Of a stretch of DNA of 64,000 nucleotides, positions 35,685-44,127 are shown piece by piece. Both the position numbers and the translations under genes were made by a program. The notes beneath the pieces were generated by a model, which ran no database searches, was not told where the DNA came from, and saw only the letters and a program-made list of their open reading frames with translations. Source of the stretch: Holophagales bacterium (lineage in GTDB: Bacteria > Acidobacteriota > Thermoanaerobaculia > Multivoradales > JAGPDF01); assembly GCA_016699405.1 (NCBI GenBank), contig CP064972.1, positions 1,891,501-1,955,500 on the forward strand. Reading direction: 5' to 3'. How positions within the stretch are numbered: position 1 is the first letter of the stretch; each line of letters opens with the position of its first letter.

Positions 35685-36635
35685 TCAGACGCGTCCGGGA
35701 CGCGGGTGCGGGAAGCCGTGCTGCAGTCGCAGCCGTCGGAAGTCGGCGAGCAGCTGGTCGGTGGCGTGTGCGTCGAGCGTGTCGCGTTTGCCGTAGAGAC
35801 GCGAGTAGAGGCCGGCGAGCGCCGGGAACTCGTTCTTCAGCCACGGCCAGAAACGGGCACGTGCGGCCGGCCGCAGGAAGAGCGGGCTCGCCTGGACGTC
35901 GCTCGCTCCGGCGCGCCGGGAGGCGCCGAGCAGCTCGTCGAGCGCCGTGGGGTCGTCGTTGATCCCGGGCAGCAGCGGCTTGACGAAGACCTGGGTCGCG
36001 ATCCCTTCCTCGGCAAGGCGCTCGACGGTCCGCAGACGCGTGGCCGGATCGGGTGCGTGCGTCTCGAGTCGGCGAGCGAGCCGCGCGTCGAGCGTCGTCA
36101 CGGTGACGTTCACGGTGACCGAATGGCGGCGGTCGAGCTCGGCGAGCAGATCGAGGTCGCGCAGCACGAGCGGCGACTTCGTGGTCAGGGAGATCTCCAG
36201 CCCCTCGGCGGCGAGGAAGGCCTCGAGCAGCGAGCGGGTCACGCCATGGTGCTTCTCGGCCGGCTGATAAGGGTCGGTGGCGGTGCCGATGGCGATCGGC
36301 TGTCCGGCGAGCGAGGAGCGGCGGAGACGGCGCGACAGCGCCTCGCCGGCCTCGCTCTTGACGAAGATCTTCCGCTCGAAGTCCTCCCACTGGTCGAGGT
36401 CGAAGAAGCCGTGGGTGTACCGGGCATAGCAGTAGGTGCAGCCGATCTCGCAGCCCCGGTAGGGGTTGATCGACCAGACGAACGGCATCCGCGGATTCGC
36501 CTGGCGATTGAGGATCTCGCGGACCGGCAGCGGGTAGTGGGCGACTCCGGAGCGCTCCCGGAGGGCTTCGACGTCCGGCTCGGGGCGACCGACGACCGGG
36601 AAGGGGAAGAGCGGCAGAGTGGCGGTTCGGTTCAT
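35685..36635 (-). CDS. Radical SAM protein (SPL-like/PA0069 family)
   Basis: This 316-residue protein has the radical SAM cluster motif CEIGCTYCYARYTHGF near residues 66-81, preceded by SINPYRGCE. This matches the Rv2578c/PA0069-type family related to spore photoproduct lyase. GTATDPYQPAEK and a TTKSPLVLRDLDLL block are also typical. The role is not established in the family; DNA repair has been suggested only by distant relation. Its start codon abuts a direct repeat (36636-36655), and it is divergent from mutM, a DNA repair gene. That gives only weak contextual support for a DNA-damage role. Confidence 0.9.
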   Translation of the reverse strand: MNRTATLPLFPFPVVGRPEPDVEALRERSGVAHYPLPVREILNRQANPRMPFVWSINPYRGCEIGCTYCYARYTHGFFDLDQWEDFERKIFVKSEAGEALSRRLRRSSLAGQPIAIGTATDPYQPAEKHHGVTRSLLEAFLAAEGLEISLTTKSPLVLRDLDLLAELDRRHSVTVNVTVTTLDARLARRLETHAPDPATRLRTVERLAEEGIATQVFVKPLLPGINDDPTALDELLGASRRAGASDVQASPLFLRPAARARFWPWLKNEFPALAGLYSRLYGKRDTLDAHATDQLLADFRRLRLQHGFPHPRPGRV

Positions 36636-36655
36636 TTACGCCTAAATTACGCCTA
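36636..36655 (-). repeat. Direct repeat of TTACGCCTA at the radical SAM gene start
   Basis: TTACGCCTA occurs at 36636-36644 and again at 36647-36655, a period of 11 bases, one helical turn. On the minus strand this reads as two TAGGCGTAA copies ending at the ATG. The AT-richer composition stands out from the flanks. It may be a two-site operator or part of the promoter/leader. Confidence 0.5.
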
Positions 36656-36695
36656 TCCGGCGAAAGCCGTCAAGAGGGCATTCCCGGGGGCTCAC

Positions 36696-36701
36696 TAGAA
36701 T
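36696..36701 (+). promoter_or_regulatory. -10 element of mutM (near-leaderless)
   Basis: TAGAAT lies 10 bases before the mutM ATG. A start site about 6-7 bases downstream would give a leader of only a few bases, and no ribosome binding site fits in that gap. No convincing -35 is visible. Confidence 0.5.
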
Positions 36702-36711
36702 CGCTCCCGCC

Positions 36712-37536
36712 ATGCCCGAGCTCCCGGAAGTCGAAGTCCTTCGCCGCAGCCTCGAACCCCGGCTCGTCGGTCGTCGCATCGAGCGCGTCGAATCGCGGAA
36801 CGTCTCCCTCCGCGAGCCGCTCGACGGCCCGGCGCTCCGCCGTGCCCTCGCCGGGCGGCGGATCCTCGCCGTTCGCCGCCGAGCCAAGTACCTGCTGATC
36901 GACGTGGAGGGCGGCTCGACTCTGCTCGTTCACCTCGGGATGAGCGGCCGGCTGACGCTTGCCCCGGACGAGACGGCTCGCGAGTCGCACGAGCACCTCG
37001 CCCTCCGTCTCGACGGCGGTGAGCGCCTGCGCCTGCGTGACCCGCGCCGGTTCGGTCTGGCGGTCGCCGTCGCGAGCGAGGGCCTGGAAGAGGACCCGCG
37101 GCTCGCCGGGCTGGGACCCGAGCCGCTCGCCGCCGACTTCGGACCGCAGAGCCTCCGCGAGGCCGCCGCGGGGCGGAGGGGGCCCGTCAAGACGTTCCTC
37201 ATGAACGGCGCGGTAGTCGTCGGGGTCGGCAACATCTACGCGTCGGAAGCACTCTTCCGTGCGCGAGTCCATCCCGGGCGGACCGTCGACCGGCTGCGCG
37301 CCGCCCAGTGGGAACGGCTTGCCGCGGCGGTGATCGCGACGCTCCGCCAGGCGATCGCCGAGGGCGGGACGACCCTCAACGACTTTGCCGACGGCGCGGG
37401 GAACCCCGGCGAGTTCCAGGTTTCGCTCGCCGTCTACGGACGCGAAGGCGAACCCTGTCCGCGCTGTGCGGCGACGATCCGTCGCCTGGTGCAGGGAGGA
37501 CGCAGCTCGTTCTATTGTCCGCGTTGTCAGCGTTGA
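36712..37536 (+). CDS. mutM: Formamidopyrimidine-DNA glycosylase
   Basis: The 274-residue protein starts with MPELPEVE, giving the catalytic Pro1/Glu2 after Met removal. It has KYLLIDVEGG with the conserved Lys, the H2TH segment (VVGVGNIYASEALFRARVHPGR), and a C-terminal zinc finger with Cys pairs CPRC and CPRC (last CPRCQR). It excises 8-oxoguanine and formamidopyrimidines with AP-lyase activity. It is divergent from a radical SAM gene and 15 bases upstream of the HAD hydrolase gene. The length is normal. Confidence 0.96.
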   Translation: MPELPEVEVLRRSLEPRLVGRRIERVESRNVSLREPLDGPALRRALAGRRILAVRRRAKYLLIDVEGGSTLLVHLGMSGRLTLAPDETARESHEHLALRLDGGERLRLRDPRRFGLAVAVASEGLEEDPRLAGLGPEPLAADFGPQSLREAAAGRRGPVKTFLMNGAVVVGVGNIYASEALFRARVHPGRTVDRLRAAQWERLAAAVIATLRQAIAEGGTTLNDFADGAGNPGEFQVSLAVYGREGEPCPRCAATIRRLVQGGRSSFYCPRCQR

Positions 37537-37551
37537 GGAAAGGAGGCGGCG

Positions 37552-38352
37552 ATGCCCTTGCGTGCGGTTCTGCTCGACATGGGCGGCGTGCTGCTCGAGT
37601 TCGGCAACGCCGAAGGGTTGCCGATGGGGCGCCACGACTTCCGCGGACGCGAGGCCCTGGTCGCGCTGCTTCGCGACCGGGAGGTCGGCCGAGGGGGCTC
37701 GCGCCCGCGCGCCGCCGCGCCGTCACGACCCGAGACGCGCATCGGCCAGGACGAGCTGGAGGAGCTTCTCTTCGCTCCCTGGAAGCGCGATCACGCCCGC
37801 CGCTACGAGCTGGGGCGGGAGGCCGACTGGCATCCACACCTCGCGCGCCTGCGACGCCGCAGTCGGCGGCGCTTCTCGGACCGCCGGCTGCTTGCCACCT
37901 GGTTTGCCCCGTTTGCCGAGACGGTCGCCCCCTTGCCGGGAGCGGTCGAGGCGCTGCGGGCCCTGCGGATGATCGGCGTCCCCCTGGCCCTGGTCTCGAA
38001 CATTCCACTGCCCCGCGCGCACTACGAGCCGCTGCTCGACCGCCACGGAATGCTCGCGCCGTTCGCGGTGCGGCAGTTCAGCTACGAGGCCGGGTCGCGC
38101 AAACCGTCGCCGGCGATGTTGCTGGCTGCGCTCGCGGCGCTCGGCGTCTCCCCGGCGGAGGCGATCATGGTGGGCGACCGGAGGAGCGCCGACATCGCCG
38201 CCGGGCGCTCGGCCGGCGTGCGCACGGTCTGGTTGAAGTCGCCCGACGCCGTGGGGCCGGTGCCCGACCACACGATCGAGTCGATGGCCGAATTGCCTGC
38301 CCTGGTTCGTGCCCTCGCCGCCCCGGTGCATCCGGGCACCTCCCGAGCGTAG
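37552..38352 (+). CDS. HAD-superfamily hydrolase (subfamily IA-like)
   Basis: The 266-residue protein has HAD motif I as LLDMGGVL (nucleophile Asp, with Gly in place of the second Asp, as in DLGGV-type relatives), motif II as LALVSNIP, and motifs III/IV as GSRKPSPAM and IMVGDRRSADIAAGRSAG. An AAGGAGG ribosome binding site precedes the ATG. It is likely a phosphatase or dehalogenase-like enzyme of unknown substrate. An Arg-rich insertion (about residues 45-65) interrupts the cap. It follows mutM by 15 bases and precedes the uridine kinase by 59 bases. Confidence 0.88.
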   Translation: MPLRAVLLDMGGVLLEFGNAEGLPMGRHDFRGREALVALLRDREVGRGGSRPRAAAPSRPETRIGQDELEELLFAPWKRDHARRYELGREADWHPHLARLRRRSRRRFSDRRLLATWFAPFAETVAPLPGAVEALRALRMIGVPLALVSNIPLPRAHYEPLLDRHGMLAPFAVRQFSYEAGSRKPSPAMLLAALAALGVSPAEAIMVGDRRSADIAAGRSAGVRTVWLKSPDAVGPVPDHTIESMAELPALVRALAAPVHPGTSRA

Positions 38353-38411
38353 GATTCGATCGTGAGCCGCGCACTCTCGTCCCTTCGCTCCGTCCTCCGG
38401 CAGGTGATTCC

Positions 38412-39065
38412 GTGAACCGCCCCGTCGCCCTCGGAGTGGCCGGTGGAACCGGCTCCGGCAAGACCACCGTCGCGCGCGCGATTCTGACCGCCGTCGGCGC
38501 CGACCGCATCGCCTTCCTCGCGCAGGACAGCTACTACCGCGACGTCGAATGGCACTCCGACGACGAGCTGCGGGCGCACAACTTCGACCATCCCGATGCG
38601 CTCGACACCGACCTGCTGGTCTCGCACATCGCGGCGTTGAAGGCCGGGGAGCTCGTCGAGGCCCCGGTCTACGATTTCGTCCACCACCGGCGGACCGATC
38701 GGACGGTCCGGGTCGAGCCGCGGCCGGTCATCCTCGTCGAAGGGATCCTGCTCTTTGCCGAGCGTTCGATCCGCGAGCTGCTCGACTTCCGCGTCTTCGT
38801 CGACACGGACGCCGATGTCCGCTTGTTGCGCCGCCTCCGCCGCGACATGGCCGAACGCGGGCGCTCGGCGCTCGACGTGCTGCGCCAGTACGAGTCGACC
38901 GTGCGCCCGATGCATCTCGAGTTCGTCGAGCCGTCGAAGCGGTTCGCCGACGTGATCGTGCCGGAAGGGGGCGAGAACCGCGTCGCCCTCGAGATGGTGG
39001 CGGCACGCATCGACCAGCTCCTCGACCTGGCGGCGCGTCGCGCCGCCGCGGGGCGCGCGAGCTGA
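38412..39065 (+). CDS. udk: Uridine kinase
   Basis: The 217-residue product starts at GTG 38412. The Walker A motif is GGTGSGKT, followed by LAQDSYYRD, FDHPDALD, YDFVHHRRTD and the lid-region RLLRRLRRDMAERGRS, all hallmarks of uridine/cytidine kinase. It phosphorylates uridine or cytidine to UMP/CMP for pyrimidine salvage. The GTG was chosen because the P-loop strand begins directly after it. The 59 bases before it hold no recognised promoter. It converges on the histidine kinase gene with a 21-base gap. Confidence 0.93.
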   Translation: MNRPVALGVAGGTGSGKTTVARAILTAVGADRIAFLAQDSYYRDVEWHSDDELRAHNFDHPDALDTDLLVSHIAALKAGELVEAPVYDFVHHRRTDRTVRVEPRPVILVEGILLFAERSIRELLDFRVFVDTDADVRLLRRLRRDMAERGRSALDVLRQYESTVRPMHLEFVEPSKRFADVIVPEGGENRVALEMVAARIDQLLDLAARRAAAGRAS

Positions 39066-39086
39066 CCGCTGCCGCACCGACCGCGC

Positions 39087-40463
39087 TCAGGTGGAGCGGG
39101 GGCGGAGCGGCAATCGGACCACGAAGCAGGTACCCGGCCCGTCGGTGGCGAGCGTGACCTCGCCGCCGTGCAGCTCGGCCACCCATCGCGACACGGCGAG
39201 GCCGAGGCCGCCGATCCCAGCGGCCTCCCCGCCGTTGGCCTCGACGCGGAAGTAGCGCTCGAAGAGCCGTTGGCGAGCTTCGGCAGGGATCCCTGCCCCG
39301 GAATCGGACACGGTGAGGTGGGCGAACCGGTCGGCCTGCCGCAGGACGAGGTCGATCGGCGAGCCGGCGGGTCCGTGCTTGAGGGCGTTGTCGACCAGGT
39401 TGAAGACGATCAGTCGGAGCAGCGCGGCGTCGCCGTCGACCACGAGGCCGGGGGCGAGCCGGCGGACGATGGCGATCCGGCGTTCGGCGGCGACCGCATC
39501 GAACCGGCGCAGGGTCTCCTCGACGAGCGGTGCGAGCTCGACCGGCGCCAAGTGGCGCTTCACCGGAGCTCCCGGCGAGGCGCGCGCCATGGCGAGCAGT
39601 CCCTCGACGACTTCGTGCAGGCGCTCGATCTCCTGCAGGTTGCCGCGCAGGAGCTCGCGGTACTCCTCCGGCGAGCGGTCGCGGCGCAGGGCGACCTCGA
39701 GCCCGGTGCGCAGCACGGTGAGCGGGTTGCGGATCTCGTGCGACGCGTCGGCGGTGAAGCGGCTCAGGTTCTGCACACTCTGCTGCAGCCGGTCGAGGAG
39801 TTGGTTGAACGCGCCGACGAGCGCGGCGACTTCGTCGACGGTGGCGTCCGACAGCGGAAGACGCTCGTCGAGGCGCTCGGGGCCGAGTCGCTGCGTGGCG
39901 GCCACCAGGTGGTCGACCGGCGCGAGAGCGCGACTGGCGAGCCGCCGTCCGCCATAGGCGGCGAGCGGGATCACCACCAGGCCGGCGAGCGTCAGCCGCA
40001 GTGCCAATCGGTGTGCGCGTTGGACGAGCGGTTCGAGCGAGCCGATCCCCTCGACGGAAAGCTCCGGCATCGCCGGTCCGACGAGGTGGCGGACGTGCAT
40101 CAGCGGACGCGGTCGCTCGACAGTGGAGACGGCGAAGACCTGATCGGAGGGGACGCCGAGGAGCGGGGGCAGGTCCGGTGCGCCCGGGCTGGCAGCGACG
40201 ACCTGGCCACGCCGCACGATGCGCAGCCAGAACGGGATCGGGTCCTTCTCGACGCCGGAAAGCTCCGGAGCGTCCAACTGCCCGGTGGCGCGCAGGGAGG
40301 AGGCGAGCGCCTCGGTCTCGTTGCGCAGGGCGACGACGGCAAGCTGGCGAGCGGTTCCTGTCGCGTAGAGCCAGCCGAGCGCGGCGCCCGCGCCGTAGAG
40401 GGCGAGCATCGCACCGCCCAGCCACCATGTGAGTCGCCCCTTGAGCGAGCGGGGGCGTCTCAC
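39087..40463 (-). CDS. Sensor histidine kinase (two-component)
   Basis: The 458-residue protein starts at GTG 40463, overlapping the response regulator stop (GTGA). It has two transmembrane segments (about residues 10-30 and 150-172) around a periplasmic sensor of about 120 residues, then a HAMP region, the H-box DASHEIRNPLTVLRTGLE, and an HATPase domain with N, G1 and G2 boxes (NLVDNALKHGP; DSGAGIP; GIGGLGLAV). This is a CusS/QseC-like layout. The periplasmic segment has no Cys-rich or metal motif, so the signal is unknown. It is co-expressed with the upstream response regulator. Confidence 0.93.
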   Translation of the reverse strand: MRRPRSLKGRLTWWLGGAMLALYGAGAALGWLYATGTARQLAVVALRNETEALASSLRATGQLDAPELSGVEKDPIPFWLRIVRRGQVVAASPGAPDLPPLLGVPSDQVFAVSTVERPRPLMHVRHLVGPAMPELSVEGIGSLEPLVQRAHRLALRLTLAGLVVIPLAAYGGRRLASRALAPVDHLVAATQRLGPERLDERLPLSDATVDEVAALVGAFNQLLDRLQQSVQNLSRFTADASHEIRNPLTVLRTGLEVALRRDRSPEEYRELLRGNLQEIERLHEVVEGLLAMARASPGAPVKRHLAPVELAPLVEETLRRFDAVAAERRIAIVRRLAPGLVVDGDAALLRLIVFNLVDNALKHGPAGSPIDLVLRQADRFAHLTVSDSGAGIPAEARQRLFERYFRVEANGGEAAGIGGLGLAVSRWVAELHGGEVTLATDGPGTCFVVRLPLRPRST

Positions 40464-41149
40464 CGCGGCTCCGCGCCGTGGGGCGGGCGCAGGACGTAGC
40501 CGATCCCGGGCTCGGCGTGAATCCAACGCTCGCCGCTCCCCTCTTCGAGCTTGCGGCGCAGGCGCGCGACGATGACGTCGATCGTGTTGCTGCGCGCTTC
40601 GTAGGTGGCGTCCCAGGCGCCTTCGGCAATGCGCGCCCGGCTCAGCACGAGACCGACGTTGAGCATCAGGAGCTCGAGCAGGGCGAACTCGCGCGGCGAC
40701 AGCTCGAGGGGCCGGTGGTCGAGCTCGACCTGGTGCGCCTCGCGATCGAGCCGCAGGCCGCCCACGGCGAGGACCCGCCGGGGTGGGGCGGCTCGTCGGC
40801 GCAGCAGGGCGTGGACGCGGGCGAGCAGCTCCTCGAAGGCGAACGGCTTGGTCAGGTAGTCGTCGGCGCCGGCCCCCAGTCCCTCCACTTTCTCGGCAAG
40901 GAGGTCGCGGGCGGTCAACATGAGCACCGGGGTCGACATCCCCTCGCTGCGCCAGGCGCGCAGCAGGTCGACGCCCGAGCCGTCGGGCAGGACCCAGTCG
41001 AGCAGCACGAGGTCGTAGTCGGTCTCGACCGCCCGCTCGCGGGCTTCGCCGGCCGACGCCACCGCGTCGACGGCGAAGCCTTCCTCCCGCAGGCCGCGGG
41101 CGAGAAGTCCGGCGAGTCGGTGCTCGTCCTCGACGAGAAGCAGGCGCAT
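40460..41149 (-). CDS. OmpR-family response regulator
   Basis: The 229-residue protein has a receiver domain with acidic pair EDE at the N-terminus, phosphoacceptor Asp in LVLLDWVLPDGSG, Thr in MLTARD and Lys in YLTKPF. It is followed by a winged-helix DNA-binding domain (ELSPREFALLELLMLN; RSNTIDVIVARLRRKLE; GIGYVL). It overlaps the histidine kinase gene by 4 bases. Its target genes are unknown; the divergent yceI-like gene is a candidate because the 111-base gap contains a TCTAGA palindrome at 41198-41203. Confidence 0.95.
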   Translation of the reverse strand: MRLLLVEDEHRLAGLLARGLREEGFAVDAVASAGEARERAVETDYDLVLLDWVLPDGSGVDLLRAWRSEGMSTPVLMLTARDLLAEKVEGLGAGADDYLTKPFAFEELLARVHALLRRRAAPPRRVLAVGGLRLDREAHQVELDHRPLELSPREFALLELLMLNVGLVLSRARIAEGAWDATYEARSNTIDVIVARLRRKLEEGSGERWIHAEPGIGYVLRPPHGAEPR

Positions 41150-41260
41150 CGTGCTCCATGGTAATCCGCTTCGCAGCCATCCGGGGCGGTCGGCGGTCTA
41201 GACTGCGGCGTGCTCGGCCGGTCGAACGCCTCGACCCCAGGCCGTGGCGGGAGGATGACG

Positions 41261-41875
41261 ATGTCCGACTGCACTCGTGACCGATGCCCTGCCGCCCGCC
41301 GCGTCGGGCTGGCTCTCCTGGTCCTCCTGGTCTGGGGTGGAGCCGCCTCGTCGCTGCTTGCCGCGGATCGAGTGCTGCGGCTCGACCCCGCCGCGACCCA
41401 CATCGACTTCTTTCTCGGAACGCCGCTCCACGACGTCGAAGGCAGCTTCCGGCTCAAGTCGGGGGAGATCCGTTTCGACGACGAGGCCGGGACGGCGAGC
41501 GGAGAGGTGGTCGTCGAGCTGACCGGGGCACGGACCGGCAACGGTTCCCGCGACGAAACGATGCACCAGGAGGTGCTCGAGTCCCAGAAGTTTCCCCTGG
41601 CCTCGTTCCGTTTCGAGCGGATCGAGGGGCGAGTCCCGGTCTCCGGCCGGGGAGAGGTCAAGCTCACCGGGTCGCTGGACTTCCACGGTGCGCCCCACTC
41701 GATGACGGTCCCAGCGAGCGTGACCGTGGACGGCGAGCGGCTCACCGCCACGGCGGAGCTCGTCATCCCGTTCCTCGACTGGGGTCTCCATGATCCGAGC
41801 CTCTTCCTGATCAAGGTGCAGCGCCAGGTGAAGGTAACGATTCGAGCCACCGGACAGCTCGGCGCCGGGAGCTAG
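41261..41875 (+). CDS. YceI family periplasmic lipid-binding protein
   Basis: The 204-residue product starts at ATG 41261, with GGGAGG about 6 bases upstream; an ATG at 41255 is too close to that site. A signal peptide (RRVGLALLVLLVWGGAASSLLA) is followed by a YceI-type lipocalin-like barrel: DPAATHIDFFLGT, GEVVVELTGARTGNGSRDETMHQEVLESQKFP and ITIRATG-like ending. YceI proteins bind polyisoprenoid or similar amphiphiles in the periplasm. It is divergent from the two-component operon and may respond to it. TAGACT at 41199-41204 is a possible -10. Confidence 0.9.
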   Translation: MSDCTRDRCPAARRVGLALLVLLVWGGAASSLLAADRVLRLDPAATHIDFFLGTPLHDVEGSFRLKSGEIRFDDEAGTASGEVVVELTGARTGNGSRDETMHQEVLESQKFPLASFRFERIEGRVPVSGRGEVKLTGSLDFHGAPHSMTVPASVTVDGERLTATAELVIPFLDWGLHDPSLFLIKVQRQVKVTIRATGQLGAGS

Positions 41876-41923
41876 AAACCCCTCCCGAGCGGGGCTGGCG
41901 GGACCTCCCGTGGGTGCGAGACA

Positions 41924-42394
41924 ATGGAGTCCGCCGGCCTCCGGGTTCTTACCGGAGCACCCCCCGGCGATCCCGGAAACCTGGTGACACGCGATTTCCC
42001 GCCCCCGTCCGTCCGCTACGTTCTCCGCATCCGTGCGTCCTTCGAAGCGGAGCATCATCTCGTTTCCTACAAGGGAGTCCCCGAGACGCCCCACGGTCAT
42101 TCCTGGCAGGTCGAAGTCTGTCTGGTGGCGGAGGCGCTCGACCGCGAGGGGATGGCCTTCGATTTCGTCGAGGTCCGGCAACAGCTCGAGAGCCTCGTGC
42201 GACCCTTCGATCGGGGCGATCTGAATCGACTGCCGCCTTTCGACGCGGTCAGCCCGACCGCCGAACATCTCGCCGCCTGGCTTCTCGCCGAGTTGAGAGC
42301 ACGGCTGCCGCACGCTGGAATCGACGCCGTGACCGTGTGGGAGGGGCCGGACTGTTCCGCGACGTGCCAGATCCTCGAGGAGAATCACCGATGA
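41924..42394 (+). CDS. 6-pyruvoyl-tetrahydropterin synthase/QueD family protein lacking the catalytic Cys
   Basis: The 156-residue protein has the family zinc ligands: His in FEAEHHLV (residues 44-45) and HGHSW (His57 and His59), and a late Glu in TVWEGPDC. The catalytic Cys normally found a few residues before HGH (CGRLHGH in QueD) is absent; that stretch reads YKGVPETPHGH. The enzyme may be a PTPS-type variant acting on dihydroneopterin triphosphate by another residue, or may not catalyse the QueD reaction. The start is ambiguous: ATG 41924 or GTG 41984, which begins closer to the domain. It overlaps the next gene by ATGA. Confidence 0.8.
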   Translation: MESAGLRVLTGAPPGDPGNLVTRDFPPPSVRYVLRIRASFEAEHHLVSYKGVPETPHGHSWQVEVCLVAEALDREGMAFDFVEVRQQLESLVRPFDRGDLNRLPPFDAVSPTAEHLAAWLLAELRARLPHAGIDAVTVWEGPDCSATCQILEENHR

Positions 42395-43290
42395 ATCGAT
42401 CGCTGCGCGTCGCCCTCTGCTTGAGCGGGGTGCTGGGTGCCCTGGTGTCGGCTGCTGCCTGTCGCCGGCAGGATCCGCCGGTCGCCGAGCTCGCGGTGAC
42501 TCCGCCGAGCCTCACGCTGGCCTACCCCGAGTTTCGCGATCTCGAGCTGGTCTTCAAGCCGAAGACCGATCGCGAGACCCTCGGCCGTTCGCCGACCGTC
42601 TTCGTCCACCTGCTGAGCGCTCCGGGGGACGTGCTACGCACGTTCGATCATCCGCTCCCGGACGGTTGGAAGCCTGGCGAGACACTGCGCTATCCCCTTC
42701 GCCTCGTGCAGTCGGCGATCGGCGAGGCGCTGCCGGCCGGCGAGTACACCCTGAGCCTCGGCGTCTACGATGCCGACGACCGCCGCCGTTTCGCACTCTC
42801 GACCAAGGGCAAGGAGATCGACCGGCACGAGTACGCCGTGGCCTCGGTCCGCGTTCCCGAGGCCACCGGTGCGATCCCACGCTTCGAGTTCTCCTCGACC
42901 TGGTTGCCGACCCAGGCCGGCTCGGACCAGCAGATCGTCGCCTCGCGCTGGCTCGGTGACGCCGAAGGGTCGTTGCGCGTCACCGGCCTGACGGTCGGGA
43001 GCCGTCTTCACCTGATGCTGCGGCTGCCGAGCGGCAGCGAGCCGGGGCTGCGCTTCGAGCGCCTTCCGGACGCCCAGGGGCCGGCGCTGGCGATCCGCTC
43101 CAACTGCAGCCCCGAGGAGCTGGTCCTGACCGGGCCGGGCGTGCACGCGGTCGAGCTGGTTGTTCCGCCGGGTGTGGCCGACGGAGCGTGCGAGATCGGT
43201 CTTCATGCCAATTTCGTGCTGGCCAGCGAGCGGGCGGCGGTGCGCTACGCCGTCCTTCTCGAGTCGCTTGCCTGGCAGAGCCCGCGATGA
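42391..43290 (+). CDS. Predicted lipoprotein of unknown function
   Basis: I do not recognise a named family. The 299-residue product starts at ATG 42391 overlapping the previous stop (ATGA). It has a lipoprotein signal (RVALCLSGVLGALVSAAAC, Cys24 as the lipid anchor), then beta-rich sequence. The first half (LELVFKPKTDRETLGRSPTVFVHLL..., PLRLVQSAIGEALPAGEYTLSLGVYD) resembles Ig-like or bacterial 'composite' beta-sandwich domains that follow a 'growth of reward and asset' pattern in no clear way; no catalytic motif is visible. It is coupled to a methyltransferase gene downstream by another ATGA overlap. Confidence 0.7.
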   Translation: MNRSLRVALCLSGVLGALVSAAACRRQDPPVAELAVTPPSLTLAYPEFRDLELVFKPKTDRETLGRSPTVFVHLLSAPGDVLRTFDHPLPDGWKPGETLRYPLRLVQSAIGEALPAGEYTLSLGVYDADDRRRFALSTKGKEIDRHEYAVASVRVPEATGAIPRFEFSSTWLPTQAGSDQQIVASRWLGDAEGSLRVTGLTVGSRLHLMLRLPSGSEPGLRFERLPDAQGPALAIRSNCSPEELVLTGPGVHAVELVVPPGVADGACEIGLHANFVLASERAAVRYAVLLESLAWQSPR

Positions 43291-43985
43291 GCGTCCGGCG
43301 CCCCGGCGCCGCGCGTGATCCGATCCTGCGGCCCGCCCAGGGGCGCTATCTGCGGAGCCTTCTCTCGCCGCGCGATCCGCTCCTCGCCGAGCTCGAGCGA
43401 GGGGACGAAGGCCTCGCGTCTCGCCGACGCGATCCCGCCACGGTCCGGCTGCTCGAAGTGCTCGCCGCGACACGCGAGCCCGCCCGGGTGCTCGACCTCG
43501 CCTGCGGCGCCGGCGAGGGAACGCTCGCTGTCGCCCGAGGTGCGCCGCGGGCGACGATCGTCGCCGTCGAGAGCTGCCCCGACCTGGCGGCGATCGCCCG
43601 TGCAACCTTCGAGCGCGGTCTCGTCGCCGAGCGTGTCGAGCTCGTCGAGGAGGATCCGCTCGCGCTGCTCGGCCGAGCGGGCGGGCCGTACGATCTCGTC
43701 CTGCTCGAGGCGCCGGCACCGTGGGCACGGCAACTCGTCGATCACGTGCTGCCACAGCTTGCGGTGCGCGGCATGGTGATCGTCGATCGCTGTCTCGCCG
43801 AGGGTCGCCTGGCCGACCCGACGGCGGCGGATCTCGACGACCCGGCGAGGCGACGAGTCGAGCTGCTCAATCCGTACCTGATGATCCATCCCCAGCTCCG
43901 TGCCGTGATGTTGCCGATCGGCGACGGCGTCATCCTGGCGAGCAAGAGCCGTCCCTTGGTCCTCGAGCTGGGCGGACCGTTCTGA
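43287..43985 (+). CDS. Class I SAM-dependent methyltransferase
   Basis: The 232-residue protein has a Rossmann methyltransferase core: motif I VLDLACGAGEGTL near residues 71-83, acidic strand end VAVESCPDL, and LVLLEAPAPWARQLVDHVLPQL, close to O-methyltransferase/CheR-small-molecule families. The tail (PYLMIHPQLRAVMLPIGDGVILASK) fits catechol-O-methyltransferase-like proteins. The acceptor is unknown. It is translationally coupled to the lipoprotein gene. The co-occurrence with a pterin-family enzyme and a lipoprotein in a three-gene ATGA-linked set suggests a shared pathway, but this is inference. Confidence 0.82.
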   Translation: MSVRRPGAARDPILRPAQGRYLRSLLSPRDPLLAELERGDEGLASRRRDPATVRLLEVLAATREPARVLDLACGAGEGTLAVARGAPRATIVAVESCPDLAAIARATFERGLVAERVELVEEDPLALLGRAGGPYDLVLLEAPAPWARQLVDHVLPQLAVRGMVIVDRCLAEGRLADPTAADLDDPARRRVELLNPYLMIHPQLRAVMLPIGDGVILASKSRPLVLELGGPF

Positions 43986-44060
43986 GCCGGGAAGGCCGGA
44001 CGAGCTGCGATTTCCCGGCCGAGAGTCGGCGGCGACGACCTGGGCAGGGGGGTCTTTCCG

Positions 44061-44066
44061 TAGAAT
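44061..44066 (+). promoter_or_regulatory. Possible -10 element upstream of the CPBP-acylase gene
   Basis: TAGAAT lies 61 bases before the GTG at 44128 in the 142-base gap after the methyltransferase gene. The -35 is poor. The same hexamer serves as a -10 candidate before mutM. Confidence 0.4.
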
Positions 44067-44127
44067 GAGCCGGGCTGTTCATTCGTGAAGTCGGTTCGAT
44101 TCGGAGCTTTGTCGGGGGGCTGATCCA

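Noticed and set aside
44088..44108. tRNA T-loop-like sequence GGTTCGATTC
   Set aside because: The flanks do not form a T-stem and no acceptor, D or anticodon arms could be drawn around it.
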